A stretch of 56,873 nucleotides of DNA from Rhodococcus sp. KRD162 (lineage in GTDB: Bacteria > Actinomycetota > Actinomycetes > Mycobacteriales > Mycobacteriaceae). Below are positions 34,268-42,571 of this stretch, piece after piece. The translations under genes and the position numbers were made by a program. The stretch covers positions 64,458 through 121,330 of the forward strand of contig NZ_JABFAU010000009.1 of NCBI RefSeq assembly GCF_017168335.1. The letters are read 5' to 3'. The notes under the pieces were generated by a model, which saw only the letters and a program-made list of their open reading frames with translations, was not told the origin of the DNA and searched no databases. The stretch's first letter is position 1. Each line of letters starts with the position of its first letter.

Positions 34268-34680
34268 TCTGATCTCGTAACTCTCCTCGGCGACGGGGTG
34301 CCGGCGACGACGCTGCGCTTCCACGAAAGCGAGGGGCTGCTGCCGGCGGACCGAGCCCCGAACGGGTACCGCGTCTACGACAAACGAGCACAGCAACGGT
34401 TGGCGTTCATCACCGCCGCGAAAAGCTCGAAACTGACGCTGCCACAGATCAAGACGATGCTGCGCGCATGGGAGAACGACTCCTGCGCCGCTGTGAAGAC
34501 CGGGCTGCGGCCAACACTGCGCGAGCACATCACCCGGGAGGAGGAGTCGATCGCGCAGCTCACCGAGCTGCATGCCGCAATGACCGGTGCGTTCGATCGT
34601 CTCGACGACACTCCCGACGCGTCGGCGCGCCGTTCGACCCGCAATGCAGCTGGTTGACCTCGGCCTCCTCGCCGTCTCGG
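34268..34680 (+). pseudogene. Broken MerR-family metal regulator
   Basis: A MerR-type protein missing its start and its proper end. The open part reads VPATTLRFHESEGLLP, then NGYRVYDKRAQQRL and a coiled dimerisation helix with DSCAAVKTGLRP. The usual first ten residues (the start of the winged-helix domain) are replaced by sequence with no start codon after a stop at 34265. Near 34620 the frame shifts: the family's metal-binding end CDPQC-W continues in another frame as FDPQCSWLTSAS. MerR proteins of this type sense Cu, Hg, Pb or Cd. Both lesions make it non-functional. Confidence 0.75.
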
Positions 34681-34689
34681 ACGGATTCG

Positions 34690-34915
34690 GCGAGTAGGGA
34701 ATCGAAAGCGCCTTCGTAGCAGGTGCCACCGCGATCGGGAAGTCGGCGATCTCGACCGCGCCGTACGGAGCAACTGCGGTTTGTCGCGTGCGTCCGCAGG
34801 TCCGGTGACCGGGTCCCACACCACGGAGGTGTTCTTCGTCGTGCCGTCGTCCTGTCTCAGTACGGCACGACGAGGATCGGACTCGTGCCGACGAGACCGG
34901 GGCCGAGCATTCACG
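34690..34915 (-). pseudogene. Fragment of an lnt gene
   Basis: Minus-strand frames give RQDDGTTKNTSVVWDPVTGP and, in another frame, VEIADFPIAVAPATKAL. These match LRRDDGTTSNTSIVWDPVTG and VHVAVATCYEVAFDSLL of the intact Lnt encoded at 13.4-15.0 kb. The catalytic cysteine and lysine regions are lost or shifted. It is a decayed duplicate of the nitrilase domain. Confidence 0.75.
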
Positions 34916-34954
34916 CATAGCGATCATACCGGGCTTAGATGCTATCATCGTTGC

Positions 34955-35335
34955 ATGACGATCAATAAGGATGGCCGCCTGCCCGGCGGTTCCACGTCGA
35001 CTTTCGATGCGGCAGTGTCGTTGTTCCACAGCCTTTCCGATGCGACACGGTTGGCTATCGTTCGCCGTCTCGCCAGCAGGGAGGTGCGTGTAGCGGACCT
35101 GGTGAGCGAGCTGGGGCTGGCACAGTCGACGGTATCGGCGCACATGGCGTGCCTGCGGGACTGCGGATTGGTCGTCGGTCGCCCCCAGGGCCGGCAGGTG
35201 TTCTACTCCCTCGTCCGGCCGGAACTGTTGGACCTGCTCGCTTCGGCCGAGACCCTCCTCGCCGTCACGGGGAACGCGGTGGCACTCTGCCCGGTTTACG
35301 GCACCGCGCCCGCCGGGTCGGCGGTGACCGGATGA
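34955..35335 (+). CDS. cmtR: ArsR-family Cd/Pb sensor, CmtR-like
   Basis: A winged-helix metal sensor of 126 residues. The cysteine pair in the recognition helix, C66 and C70 (ACLRDCGLVVG), and a third cysteine near the C-terminus (C112, ALCPVYG) correspond to C57, C61 and C102 of mycobacterial CmtR, which bind Cd(II) and Pb(II). The ATG at 34955 is chosen; upstream sequence in frame belongs to the lnt remnant. The stop overlaps the ATPase start by ATGA. A small GATG-CTAT-CATC repeat at 34938-34949, just before the start, may be its operator. It differs in sensing site from the CadC-type regulator at 7.8 kb. Confidence 0.9.
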   Translation: MTINKDGRLPGGSTSTFDAAVSLFHSLSDATRLAIVRRLASREVRVADLVSELGLAQSTVSAHMACLRDCGLVVGRPQGRQVFYSLVRPELLDLLASAETLLAVTGNAVALCPVYGTAPAGSAVTG

Positions 35336-37287
35336 GCGACGCATGCGGCTGCGGCCACGACGAACCCCGCCTGGACGGCGACGAGGAGCACGAACCCGAC
35401 AAGCTGTGGCAGATCACCGAGATCCGAGCTGCCGCGGTGGCCGGTGCACTGCTGGCGGCAGGGCTGATCATTGACTGGATCGGCGGCCCTGATCGGCTGA
35501 CCCTGGTGCTCGAATCACTCGCGTTGATCGTCGCCGGCTACACCTTCGTCCCGTCGACCCTTCGGCGGCTCGCGCGCGGCAAGATCGGTGTCGGCACCCT
35601 GATGACCATCGCGGCGGTCGGTGCCGTGATCCTTGGTGAGGTCGGCGAGGCCGCGATGCTCGCGTTCTTGTTCGCGATCAGCGAGGGCCTCGAGGAGTAC
35701 GCGGTCGCCCGCACACGGCGAGGTCTACGGGCACTGTTGTCCCTGGTTCCCGACACCGCCACAGTCCGACGAGACGGCCTCGAGCAGGCGGTGTCGCCGA
35801 CCGAGTTGATGCTCGGGGAGATGATGATCGTCAAGCCCGGCGAGCGCATCGCCACCGACGGCACCATCCGCCGCGGCACCACCGCGCTCGACACCTCGGC
35901 GATCACCGGCGAATCGGTGCCCGTCGAGGCCGGGCCCGGCGACGACGTGTATGCCGGGGCGATCAACGGAACCGGCGTTCTCGAGGTGGAGGTCTCCGCA
36001 CGTGCCGAGGACAACTCGCTGGCCAAGATCGTCCGGATCGTCGAGGCCGAGCAGTCCCGCAAGGGTGAGGCTCAGCGGTTGGCCGACACGATCGCCAGGC
36101 CCCTGGTGCCGGCAATCATGGTCGCCGCCGCCCTCATCGCCGCCGTGGGCAGCCTGCTCGGCGAACCACGGGTATGGATCGAACGCGCACTGGTCGTCCT
36201 CGTCGCCGCCTCACCGTGCGCACTGGCCATCGCCGTCCCGGTCACCGTCGTCGCGGCGATCGGCGCCGCCAGCAAACTCGGCGTCCTGGTCAAGGGAGGC
36301 TCAGCTCTTGAGGCGCTGGGCCGCATCCGCGTGATCGCGCTCGACAAGACCGGCACCCTGACCCGCAACAAGCCGGTCGTCATCGACGTCGCCACCGCGG
36401 ACGGTGCGACCCGCGAACAGGTCCTCGCCGTGGCCGCAGCGCTGGAAGTGCGCAGCGAGCACCCCCTGGCCGCGGCGATCCTCGCCGCCGTCGACGACCA
36501 CACACCCGCCGACGACGTCGTCGCAGTCACCGGAGCCGGCCTCACCGGCCGCCTCTGCGGCGACGACGTCCGCCTCGGCCGACCAGGGTGGATCGACCCC
36601 GGCCCGCTGGCCGCGGACGTGGAACGGATGCAGCACGCCGGAGCCACCGCCGTCCTCGTCGAACAGGACGGCCGCACCCTCGGCGCGATAGCGGTCCGCG
36701 ACGAACTGCGACCCGAAGCCGCGGAAGTCGTCGCCGGTCTCCGCCGCGACGGGTACCACGTCGCGATGCTCACCGGGGACAACGAACGCACCGCCCGCGC
36801 ACTGGCCGCCGACGTCGGCATCGAGGAGGTCCACGCGGATCTGCGACCGGAGGACAAAGCACGCATCATCGGCGACCTGAAGGGCCGCCGGTCGACCGCG
36901 ATGGTCGGCGACGGCGTCAACGACGCCCCCGCACTGGCCACCGCCGACCTCGGTATCGCCATGGGCGCCATGGGCACCGACGTGGCCATCGAGACCGCCG
37001 ACGTCGCCCTGATGGGTGAGGACCTGCGGCACCTGCCGCACGCCCTGGCCCACGCGCGCCGATCCCGACGCATCATGCTGCAGAACGTCGGGCTGTCGCT
37101 GGCGATCATCACCGTGCTGATGCCGCTCGCCCTGTTCGGAATCCTCGGCCTGGCCGCGGTGGTGCTGGTGCACGAACTCGCCGAGATCGTGGTCATCGCC
37201 AACGGAGTCCGCGCCGGCCGCACCCACCCCCTGTCCGCCGCAGCGGTGCCCGCACCTGCCCCGGCAGCAGCCGAGGCCTGGACATGA
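35332..37287 (+). CDS. Heavy-metal P1B-type ATPase, CtpG-like
   Basis: A metal efflux pump of 651 residues, paralogous to the ATPase at 8.2-10.4 kb. Motifs are TGES, SPC at 294-296, DKTGT with phosphorylated D338, SEHPLA and GDGVNDAPAL. As in the paralogue the gate is SPC and the last helix has HELAEIVVIANG. Only a short N-terminal ACGCGH remains of the cysteine-rich ends, so metal loading may differ. The CmtR-CtpG gene pairing is the same as in Mycobacterium tuberculosis, which supports Cd/Pb export. It is coupled to cmtR and lspA by ATGA overlaps on both sides. Confidence 0.93.
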   Translation: MSDACGCGHDEPRLDGDEEHEPDKLWQITEIRAAAVAGALLAAGLIIDWIGGPDRLTLVLESLALIVAGYTFVPSTLRRLARGKIGVGTLMTIAAVGAVILGEVGEAAMLAFLFAISEGLEEYAVARTRRGLRALLSLVPDTATVRRDGLEQAVSPTELMLGEMMIVKPGERIATDGTIRRGTTALDTSAITGESVPVEAGPGDDVYAGAINGTGVLEVEVSARAEDNSLAKIVRIVEAEQSRKGEAQRLADTIARPLVPAIMVAAALIAAVGSLLGEPRVWIERALVVLVAASPCALAIAVPVTVVAAIGAASKLGVLVKGGSALEALGRIRVIALDKTGTLTRNKPVVIDVATADGATREQVLAVAAALEVRSEHPLAAAILAAVDDHTPADDVVAVTGAGLTGRLCGDDVRLGRPGWIDPGPLAADVERMQHAGATAVLVEQDGRTLGAIAVRDELRPEAAEVVAGLRRDGYHVAMLTGDNERTARALAADVGIEEVHADLRPEDKARIIGDLKGRRSTAMVGDGVNDAPALATADLGIAMGAMGTDVAIETADVALMGEDLRHLPHALAHARRSRRIMLQNVGLSLAIITVLMPLALFGILGLAAVVLVHELAEIVVIANGVRAGRTHPLSAAAVPAPAPAAAEAWT

Positions 37288-37829
37288 GCCCAGACCCCAC
37301 TTCGGGCCCGATGCCGGGTGTCTCGACCGGGGGACGCTCGGCGACTCGATCCCGGTGGACCCTGGCGATCGTCGTCGCCGTCCTCGTCGCGGCGGCACTC
37401 GCGGCCGACCCCGTCGCCCGCCGCGCACTCTCCGACGGCCGCGTCATCGAACTGGGGTTGCTGCAACTCAGGCTTGCCTACAACAGCGGTGTCGCCTTCA
37501 GCGTCGGGAACGGGCTGCCGCCAGGGGTCATCATCGCGGTCACCGCCATCATCACTCTCGCCATCGCCGTGTACGCGTGGCGCACCGTCCCCGTCGGCTC
37601 ACTGACCGGGACGGTGGGGCTGTCGGCGGTCGTCGCCGGAGCGGCCGCCAACGTCATCGACCGCGCTGCCGACGGCCGCGTGACGGACTACTTCCACACC
37701 GGATGGTGGCCCACCTTCAACCTCGCCGACACCTACCTCACATGCGGCGTAGTCCTGGTCGTCCTCGCGTCGCTCCGGGAGGGCCGAACCCGCGTCGATC
37801 CCACGGGCACGGAGCAACGATCCGTATGA
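37284..37829 (+). CDS. lspA: Lipoprotein signal peptidase II (second copy)
   Basis: A 181-residue LspA with a longer basic N-terminus than the copy at 15.2 kb. The Asp boxes are ANVIDRAADGRVTDYF and FNLADTYL, and YNSGVAFSVGNG is the conserved N-terminal box. The start overlaps the ATPase stop by ATGA. This places signal peptidase directly in a metal-efflux operon, as PbrC is in the lead-resistance operon. An LspA copy next to each metal module suggests that a metal-induced lipoprotein, or metal damage to the housekeeping enzyme, makes extra LspA useful. That reason is inferred. Confidence 0.92.
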   Translation: MSPDPTSGPMPGVSTGGRSATRSRWTLAIVVAVLVAAALAADPVARRALSDGRVIELGLLQLRLAYNSGVAFSVGNGLPPGVIIAVTAIITLAIAVYAWRTVPVGSLTGTVGLSAVVAGAAANVIDRAADGRVTDYFHTGWWPTFNLADTYLTCGVVLVVLASLREGRTRVDPTGTEQRSV

Positions 37830-37923
37830 CTGCTCCCCGACCTCGAATCCGATCGACCTCCATGACGGTCGCGTGCGGCACCGGGGGCGTCCGGTTACAT
37901 CCTCACCGACGCCCGGTGCGGCA

Positions 37924-38526
37924 GTGATCACCACCATCGCCGCGGCAGTGGCGATGTTCGCCGGCACCAACATCGACGACATCGTCGTGCTGACGGTGCT
38001 GTTCGTCGCCTCCGCCAGCCAGGGTAGGCCGCGGGCGTGGCAGATCGTCACCGGCCAGTACCTCGGCCTGATCACCCTCGTCGCGACCAGCGTCGTCGCC
38101 GCTCTGGGACTGGTGATCGTGCCGCAAGAATGGGTCGGGCTACTCGGTGTGCTGCCCCTGTCGCTGGGGCTCTGGACGCTGATCCGCTGGCTGCGCAGCG
38201 ACGACGAGGACGAACCCCCGGTCGCTGCCACCGGAATGGCAGGCGTTGCTGCCATCACCATCGCCAACGGTGCCGACAACATCGCCGTCTACACCCCGGT
38301 CTTTCGGACGCTCGGTCCACCACAGACCGCAGTCACCATCGCCGTGTTCCTGATCTGCGTCGGGATCTGGTGCTACGCCGGCAGGCTGCTGGGCACTCGC
38401 AGGAAGGTCGTCGACACTCTCGAACGGGTCGAGCACTGGCTCGTCCCAGCGGTGTTCATCGGCTTGGGTCTCTTCATCCTCCTCGAATCCGGAGTTCTCG
38501 CCCGGCTGATCGCCGCCGCGTCATGA
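37924..38526 (+). CDS. cadD: CadD-family cadmium resistance transporter
   Basis: A membrane protein of about 200 residues and five to six helices. The family's N-terminal signature FAGTNIDDIVVLTVLF includes the acidic metal-binding pair, and NGADNIAVYTPVF is its mirror in the second half. GTG at 37924 gives the N-terminus usual for CadD; a GTG at 37873 in the same frame would add 17 residues. No good ribosome binding site is visible, so translation may depend on the upstream lspA, 94 bp earlier. It completes a cmtR-ATPase-lspA-cadD cadmium resistance series. Confidence 0.85.
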   Translation: MITTIAAAVAMFAGTNIDDIVVLTVLFVASASQGRPRAWQIVTGQYLGLITLVATSVVAALGLVIVPQEWVGLLGVLPLSLGLWTLIRWLRSDDEDEPPVAATGMAGVAAITIANGADNIAVYTPVFRTLGPPQTAVTIAVFLICVGIWCYAGRLLGTRRKVVDTLERVEHWLVPAVFIGLGLFILLESGVLARLIAAAS

Positions 38527-38834
38527 CCGACACCCGCTCGCGCGCAGCCTGCGGAACCGCTACGGCCCGACTCAGATCGGTTCCCGCCACCGCCCGGTGG
38601 CGTCACCTCCATGCCATCGATCGAAGCGTGAGGGTGAGCAAAGGGCGGCGCATCGATACTCGGTCGATCCGTCGGCGATCATCAGATCGACCACGGTGCG
38701 ACAATCGGACCGGACTTGCCGAATCGACCGCCGAGTAGGCGTCGCTGACCCCGATCATCTGTGTCCGAGCGGTGTGTGGACAGACGAGCCACGCTCGTCC
38801 GCGCGGGCGCGGAGTCGTATTCGTCGCCGGAAGG
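38527..38834. other. Intergenic stretch between cadD and the iron operon
   Basis: I see no supportable gene. A small stem (CGCCACC and GGTGGCG at 38585-38602, loop of four bases) may end the cadmium operon. Confidence 0.45.
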
Positions 38835-38853
38835 TTAGGTTCGGCAGCCCTTA
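38835..38853 (+). promoter_or_regulatory. IdeR/DtxR-type iron box
   Basis: TTAGGTTCGGCAGCCCTTA matches the 19-bp consensus TTAGGTTAGGCTAACCTAA at 14 positions. It overlaps a TATAGA -10 element at 38852-38857 and ends 12 bp before the GTG start, so the transcript is probably nearly leaderless and iron-repressed. Confidence 0.75.
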
Positions 38854-38865
38854 TAGACTCGCTCG

Positions 38866-41475
38866 GTGCCCAGAGACTTCAACCGCCCGAAACGCCCCAG
38901 TGTGCGCTTAGCGCACGATTTGGGCAGATTCGGTGACGCACCGGGTCTGATATCGGTGAACGAGACGATCACCTACCGCGACCTGGACGAGCGCATCGAC
39001 CGGCAGGCGGCCAGACTTGGACGTGGCCGTCGTCTGGTACTGATCGCCGGCACCAACAAGGTCGAGGTCGTCGTCACCTACCTCGCGGCGCTGCGTGCAG
39101 GACACCCCGTACTGCTGGCCTCGGACGACAATCCCGACCATCTCGACGGGCTCATCGACACATATCGGCCCGATGTGGTGGTGCGCACCCTCGACGGCAA
39201 CACAGTCGTCGAAGAACTCGATCGACAATCCAGACATGAGCTGCACCCTGATCTCGCGTTGCTGCTGAGCACCTCGGGTTCGACCGGATCACCCAAACTC
39301 GTCCGTCTCTCGCACGACAACGTGCAGGCCAACGCCGAGTCGATTGCCGAATACCTGGGCATCCGCCCCACCGACCGTGCCGTGACCACGCTACCCATGC
39401 ACTACTGCTATGGGCTTTCGGTCGTCCACAGCCACCTCCTGCGCGGTGCCGCCTTGATTCTGACCAACTCTTCGGTCACAGATACTCGACTGTGGGACCT
39501 TGCGCGCACCCACCGCGCCTCCACCTTCGCGGGTGTGCCGTACACCTTCGATCTGCTCGACCGTATCGGGTTCGAACAGCTGAATCTTCACGACCTGCGG
39601 TACGTCACGCAGGCCGGCGGAAAGCTGTCGCCCGATCGCGTCCGCACGTATGCCGAGCTGGGCCGACGCCAGGGATGGGACTTGTTCGTCATGTACGGGC
39701 AAACGGAGGCGACCGCCCGAATGGCGTATCTGCCACCGGATCTTGCCGCCGCTCATCCGCATTCCATCGGACGGCCGATTCCCGACGGGTCCTTTCGGCT
39801 CGATCCGGTCGCGGATGCCCCGGACGGGACGGGTGAGCTCGTCTATTCGGGGCCGAACGTCATGCTCGGCTACGCACACGACCCCGGCGACTTGCGCCTG
39901 GGTGACACGCTCGCCGGCGAGCTGCGAACAGGCGACCTGGCCCGGCGAACGGCCGATGGACTGTACGAAGTGGTCGGCCGACGCAGCCGTTTCGCGAAAG
40001 TGTTCGGTCTACGTATCGATCTGCACCGCGTCGAGTCCGCGCTCGCACACCTGGGATTGACCGTGTGCTGCACCGACGGCACGGACGAACTCGTCGTCGT
40101 CGCGGAGAACGCTGACGTCGCCGACGTGCGACGCTTGACAGCACAGTTCAGCGGCCTTCCCGCAACAGCAGTTCGGGTGTGTGTCGTCGATGAGCTGCCG
40201 CGCACCTCCACCGGCAAACCCGATGCGCGAGCGGTCGCGGAATTCGCAGGCAAGCCCGGCCCTGTTCAGCCCACCTCGACGACGACAAAGCCCGAGACCA
40301 CCGATGTCAAAGCGATGTATGCCGAGGTCCTGCATCACGCAAGGGTCGACGACGACAGCACGTTCGTGAGCTTGGGCGGTGACTCTTTGTCGTATGTGCG
40401 GATGTCCATTCGGCTGGAGGAGCTGCTCGGTCACCTCCCGGCGGACTGGCACAACACCCGAGTCGTGGACTTCGTTCAGGCACCGCACCTGCGCCGCGGC
40501 TGGCGACGGGTGGAGACCAACGTTGTGCTGCGCGCCCTTGCGATCGTGCTGATCACCGGCTCGCACATACACCTGTTTTCGGTGCTCGGCGGGGCGCACG
40601 TGCTTCTCGGAATCGCCGGCTACAACTTCGCCCGCTTCCACCTCGGCGCGGTCGATCGCACCGCCCGCGCACGCAATGCTGTGCGCAGCGTCGCTCGGAT
40701 CGCCATCCCCAGCATGGTGTGGATCGGGGCCATCATCGCTCTGACCGGGGACTACCGCATCACCAGTGCATTGCTGCTCAACGGAATCTTCGGCCCGGAC
40801 GGTTGGTCTGTCGAATGGCGATACTGGTTCGTCGAGGCGATTGTGTACATCGTCCTCGTAGCCGCCGCTGTGCTCTATGTTCCGGCGGTCGCACGTCTCG
40901 AACGCAGTCACCCGTTCTGGTTTCCTATGGGGTTGGTGGCATTGGGCCTGGTTACCCGTTACGGATTGATCGAGATCGACGACAGCCGCAATCGCATTCT
41001 GACCGCGGCGGTTGTCTTCTGGTTGTTCGCCCTCGGCTGGGCCGCCGCCCGGGCGCAGACCGTGTGGCATCGAGTGGGGGTCACCGCGGCAATCGTGCTA
41101 TCGATTCCCGGGTTCTTCTTCGGCGACATCCAGCGAGAAGTCATCGTGATTGTCGGACTTTGCCTGCTGGTGTGGCTCACATCCGTCCCATGTCCCGCAG
41201 TTGTGGGCCGGGTTGCGGGGGTGTTGGCAAGCGCGTCACTCTACATCTACCTGACCCATTTTCAGGTCTATCTACCGCTGCGCGACGACCATCCCTGGAC
41301 AGCATTCGCCCTGTCGATCGTCGTGGGGGTTGTCTACTGGCAGGCCGCGACCTTCGTGCTCGCCCGTCTACCGTGGAGCGGGACAGGGCCGGGCATTAGG
41401 TTTGCCAATCCTCTAAGTACCATGGCGGCGGGGACGACCGGAGGTGGTCCGGTAAATGCGAAGGACGGACGATGA
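38866..41475 (+). CDS. Adenylation-carrier-acyltransferase fusion protein (NRPS-like)
   Basis: An 869-residue fusion. Residues about 30-460 form an adenylation domain with STSGSTGSPK (135-144), MYGQTEAT, RTGDLA and PRTSTGKPD. Residues about 475-545 form a carrier domain with the phosphopantetheine serine in SLGGDSLSYV. Residues about 549-850 form a ten-helix acyltransferase_3 domain with SHIHLF as the likely catalytic histidine region. It would activate an amino or acyl acid, hold it as a thioester and hand it to a membrane acceptor. The start is GTG, just after an IdeR box. Its stop overlaps the iron-binding protein start by ATGA, so a role in iron uptake is inferred; the product is unknown. 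Confidence 0.85.
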   Translation: MPRDFNRPKRPSVRLAHDLGRFGDAPGLISVNETITYRDLDERIDRQAARLGRGRRLVLIAGTNKVEVVVTYLAALRAGHPVLLASDDNPDHLDGLIDTYRPDVVVRTLDGNTVVEELDRQSRHELHPDLALLLSTSGSTGSPKLVRLSHDNVQANAESIAEYLGIRPTDRAVTTLPMHYCYGLSVVHSHLLRGAALILTNSSVTDTRLWDLARTHRASTFAGVPYTFDLLDRIGFEQLNLHDLRYVTQAGGKLSPDRVRTYAELGRRQGWDLFVMYGQTEATARMAYLPPDLAAAHPHSIGRPIPDGSFRLDPVADAPDGTGELVYSGPNVMLGYAHDPGDLRLGDTLAGELRTGDLARRTADGLYEVVGRRSRFAKVFGLRIDLHRVESALAHLGLTVCCTDGTDELVVVAENADVADVRRLTAQFSGLPATAVRVCVVDELPRTSTGKPDARAVAEFAGKPGPVQPTSTTTKPETTDVKAMYAEVLHHARVDDDSTFVSLGGDSLSYVRMSIRLEELLGHLPADWHNTRVVDFVQAPHLRRGWRRVETNVVLRALAIVLITGSHIHLFSVLGGAHVLLGIAGYNFARFHLGAVDRTARARNAVRSVARIAIPSMVWIGAIIALTGDYRITSALLLNGIFGPDGWSVEWRYWFVEAIVYIVLVAAAVLYVPAVARLERSHPFWFPMGLVALGLVTRYGLIEIDDSRNRILTAAVVFWLFALGWAAARAQTVWHRVGVTAAIVLSIPGFFFGDIQREVIVIVGLCLLVWLTSVPCPAVVGRVAGVLASASLYIYLTHFQVYLPLRDDHPWTAFALSIVVGVVYWQAATFVLARLPWSGTGPGIRFANPLSTMAAGTTGGGPVNAKDGR

Positions 41476-42500
41476 GCAAGCGGATCGAACTGATGGCGGG
41501 CCTCGCACTGGCGACCGCGGCACTGTTGACGGTGTCGGGGTGTTCGAGCGCTGAGTCCGACCCGGGCGGGGACAACCGGATCACCGTCTACAACGCCCAA
41601 CACGAGTCGCTGACGAAAGAATGGGCCGACGCGTTCACCTCGGAGACCGGCATCGAGGTCGACCTGCGCCAAGGGAGCGATACCGAACTCGGCAACCAAC
41701 TCGTAGCGGAGGGTGACCGATCGCCAGCGGATGTGTTCCTCACGGAGAACTCTCCGGCGATGACGCTCGTCGAGAACGCGGGTCTGTTCACCGACGTCGA
41801 CCAGGCCGTGCTGGCCCAGGTTCCGAGCCAATACCGCCCGTCGAACGGCAAGTGGACGGGTATCGCCGCCCGCTCGACCGTGTTCGCCTACAACACGGAC
41901 ATGCTGACCCCCGATCAGCTCCCGGCCTCACTCCTGGACCTGCAGGACCCCGCCTGGAAGGACCGCTGGGCAGCATCGCCGTCGGGAGCCGATTTCCAAG
42001 CCATCGTCAGTGCGCTGCTCGAGTTGAAAGGCGAGGACGCTACACGCACCTGGTTGGAGGGGATGAAGAACAACGTCCGCGCCTACAACGGTAACGGCAC
42101 GGTGATGAAAGCCGTCAACGCCGGAGAAATCCCGGGCGGCGTGATCTACCACTACTACTGGTTCGGCGATCAGGCCAAGACCGGAGAGAACAGCAGTAAC
42201 GTCGCCCTGCACTACTTCAAGAACGAAGACCCCGGCGCATTTGTCAGCGTCTCCGGCGGCGGCGTCCTGCAGTCCAGCGCGAAACAGGATGCAGCGCAGC
42301 AGTTCCTGGCGTTCGTCACCGGACCGAAGGGTCAGGAAGTTCTGCGGGACGGGATGTCGTTCGAGTACTCGGTGGGCAGCGAAGTGGCGGCCAACGCGGA
42401 TCTGGTCCCCTTGACCGAACTGCAGGCCCCGCAGGTGGACCCGGCGAAGCTCAACAGCCCGAAGGTCACCGAGCTCATGACCGAAGCCGGTTTGCTCTGA
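41472..42500 (+). CDS. fbpA: Ferric-iron ABC transporter, substrate-binding lipoprotein
   Basis: The extracellular iron-binding component, 342 residues. A signal peptide ends in the lipobox VSGCS, so it is a lipoprotein that needs LspA. The fold is that of FbpA/SfuA proteins: VYNAQHESLTKEWADAF at the N-terminus, ADVFLTENSPAM, NGNGTVMKAVNAGEIPGG and a tyrosine cluster HYYW, where iron-ligating tyrosines normally lie. It is translationally coupled to the adenylation-acyltransferase gene and lies 71 bp before the permease. The substrate is free Fe(III) or a simple ferric complex. Confidence 0.92.
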   Translation: MSKRIELMAGLALATAALLTVSGCSSAESDPGGDNRITVYNAQHESLTKEWADAFTSETGIEVDLRQGSDTELGNQLVAEGDRSPADVFLTENSPAMTLVENAGLFTDVDQAVLAQVPSQYRPSNGKWTGIAARSTVFAYNTDMLTPDQLPASLLDLQDPAWKDRWAASPSGADFQAIVSALLELKGEDATRTWLEGMKNNVRAYNGNGTVMKAVNAGEIPGGVIYHYYWFGDQAKTGENSSNVALHYFKNEDPGAFVSVSGGGVLQSSAKQDAAQQFLAFVTGPKGQEVLRDGMSFEYSVGSEVAANADLVPLTELQAPQVDPAKLNSPKVTELMTEAGLL

Positions 42501-42571
42501 TTCCAACGACGAACGGTCGAGAACAACGGGGGCCGGCCCACACGCTGCGGTGCCCAGCAGGCCGGTCGCGT

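Noticed and set aside
36072..37466. A 464-codon open frame on the minus strand opposite the second ATPase
   Set aside because: Same kind of shadow frame, with Arg/Ala/Thr bias and no recognisable motif, while the plus strand encodes a complete ATPase.
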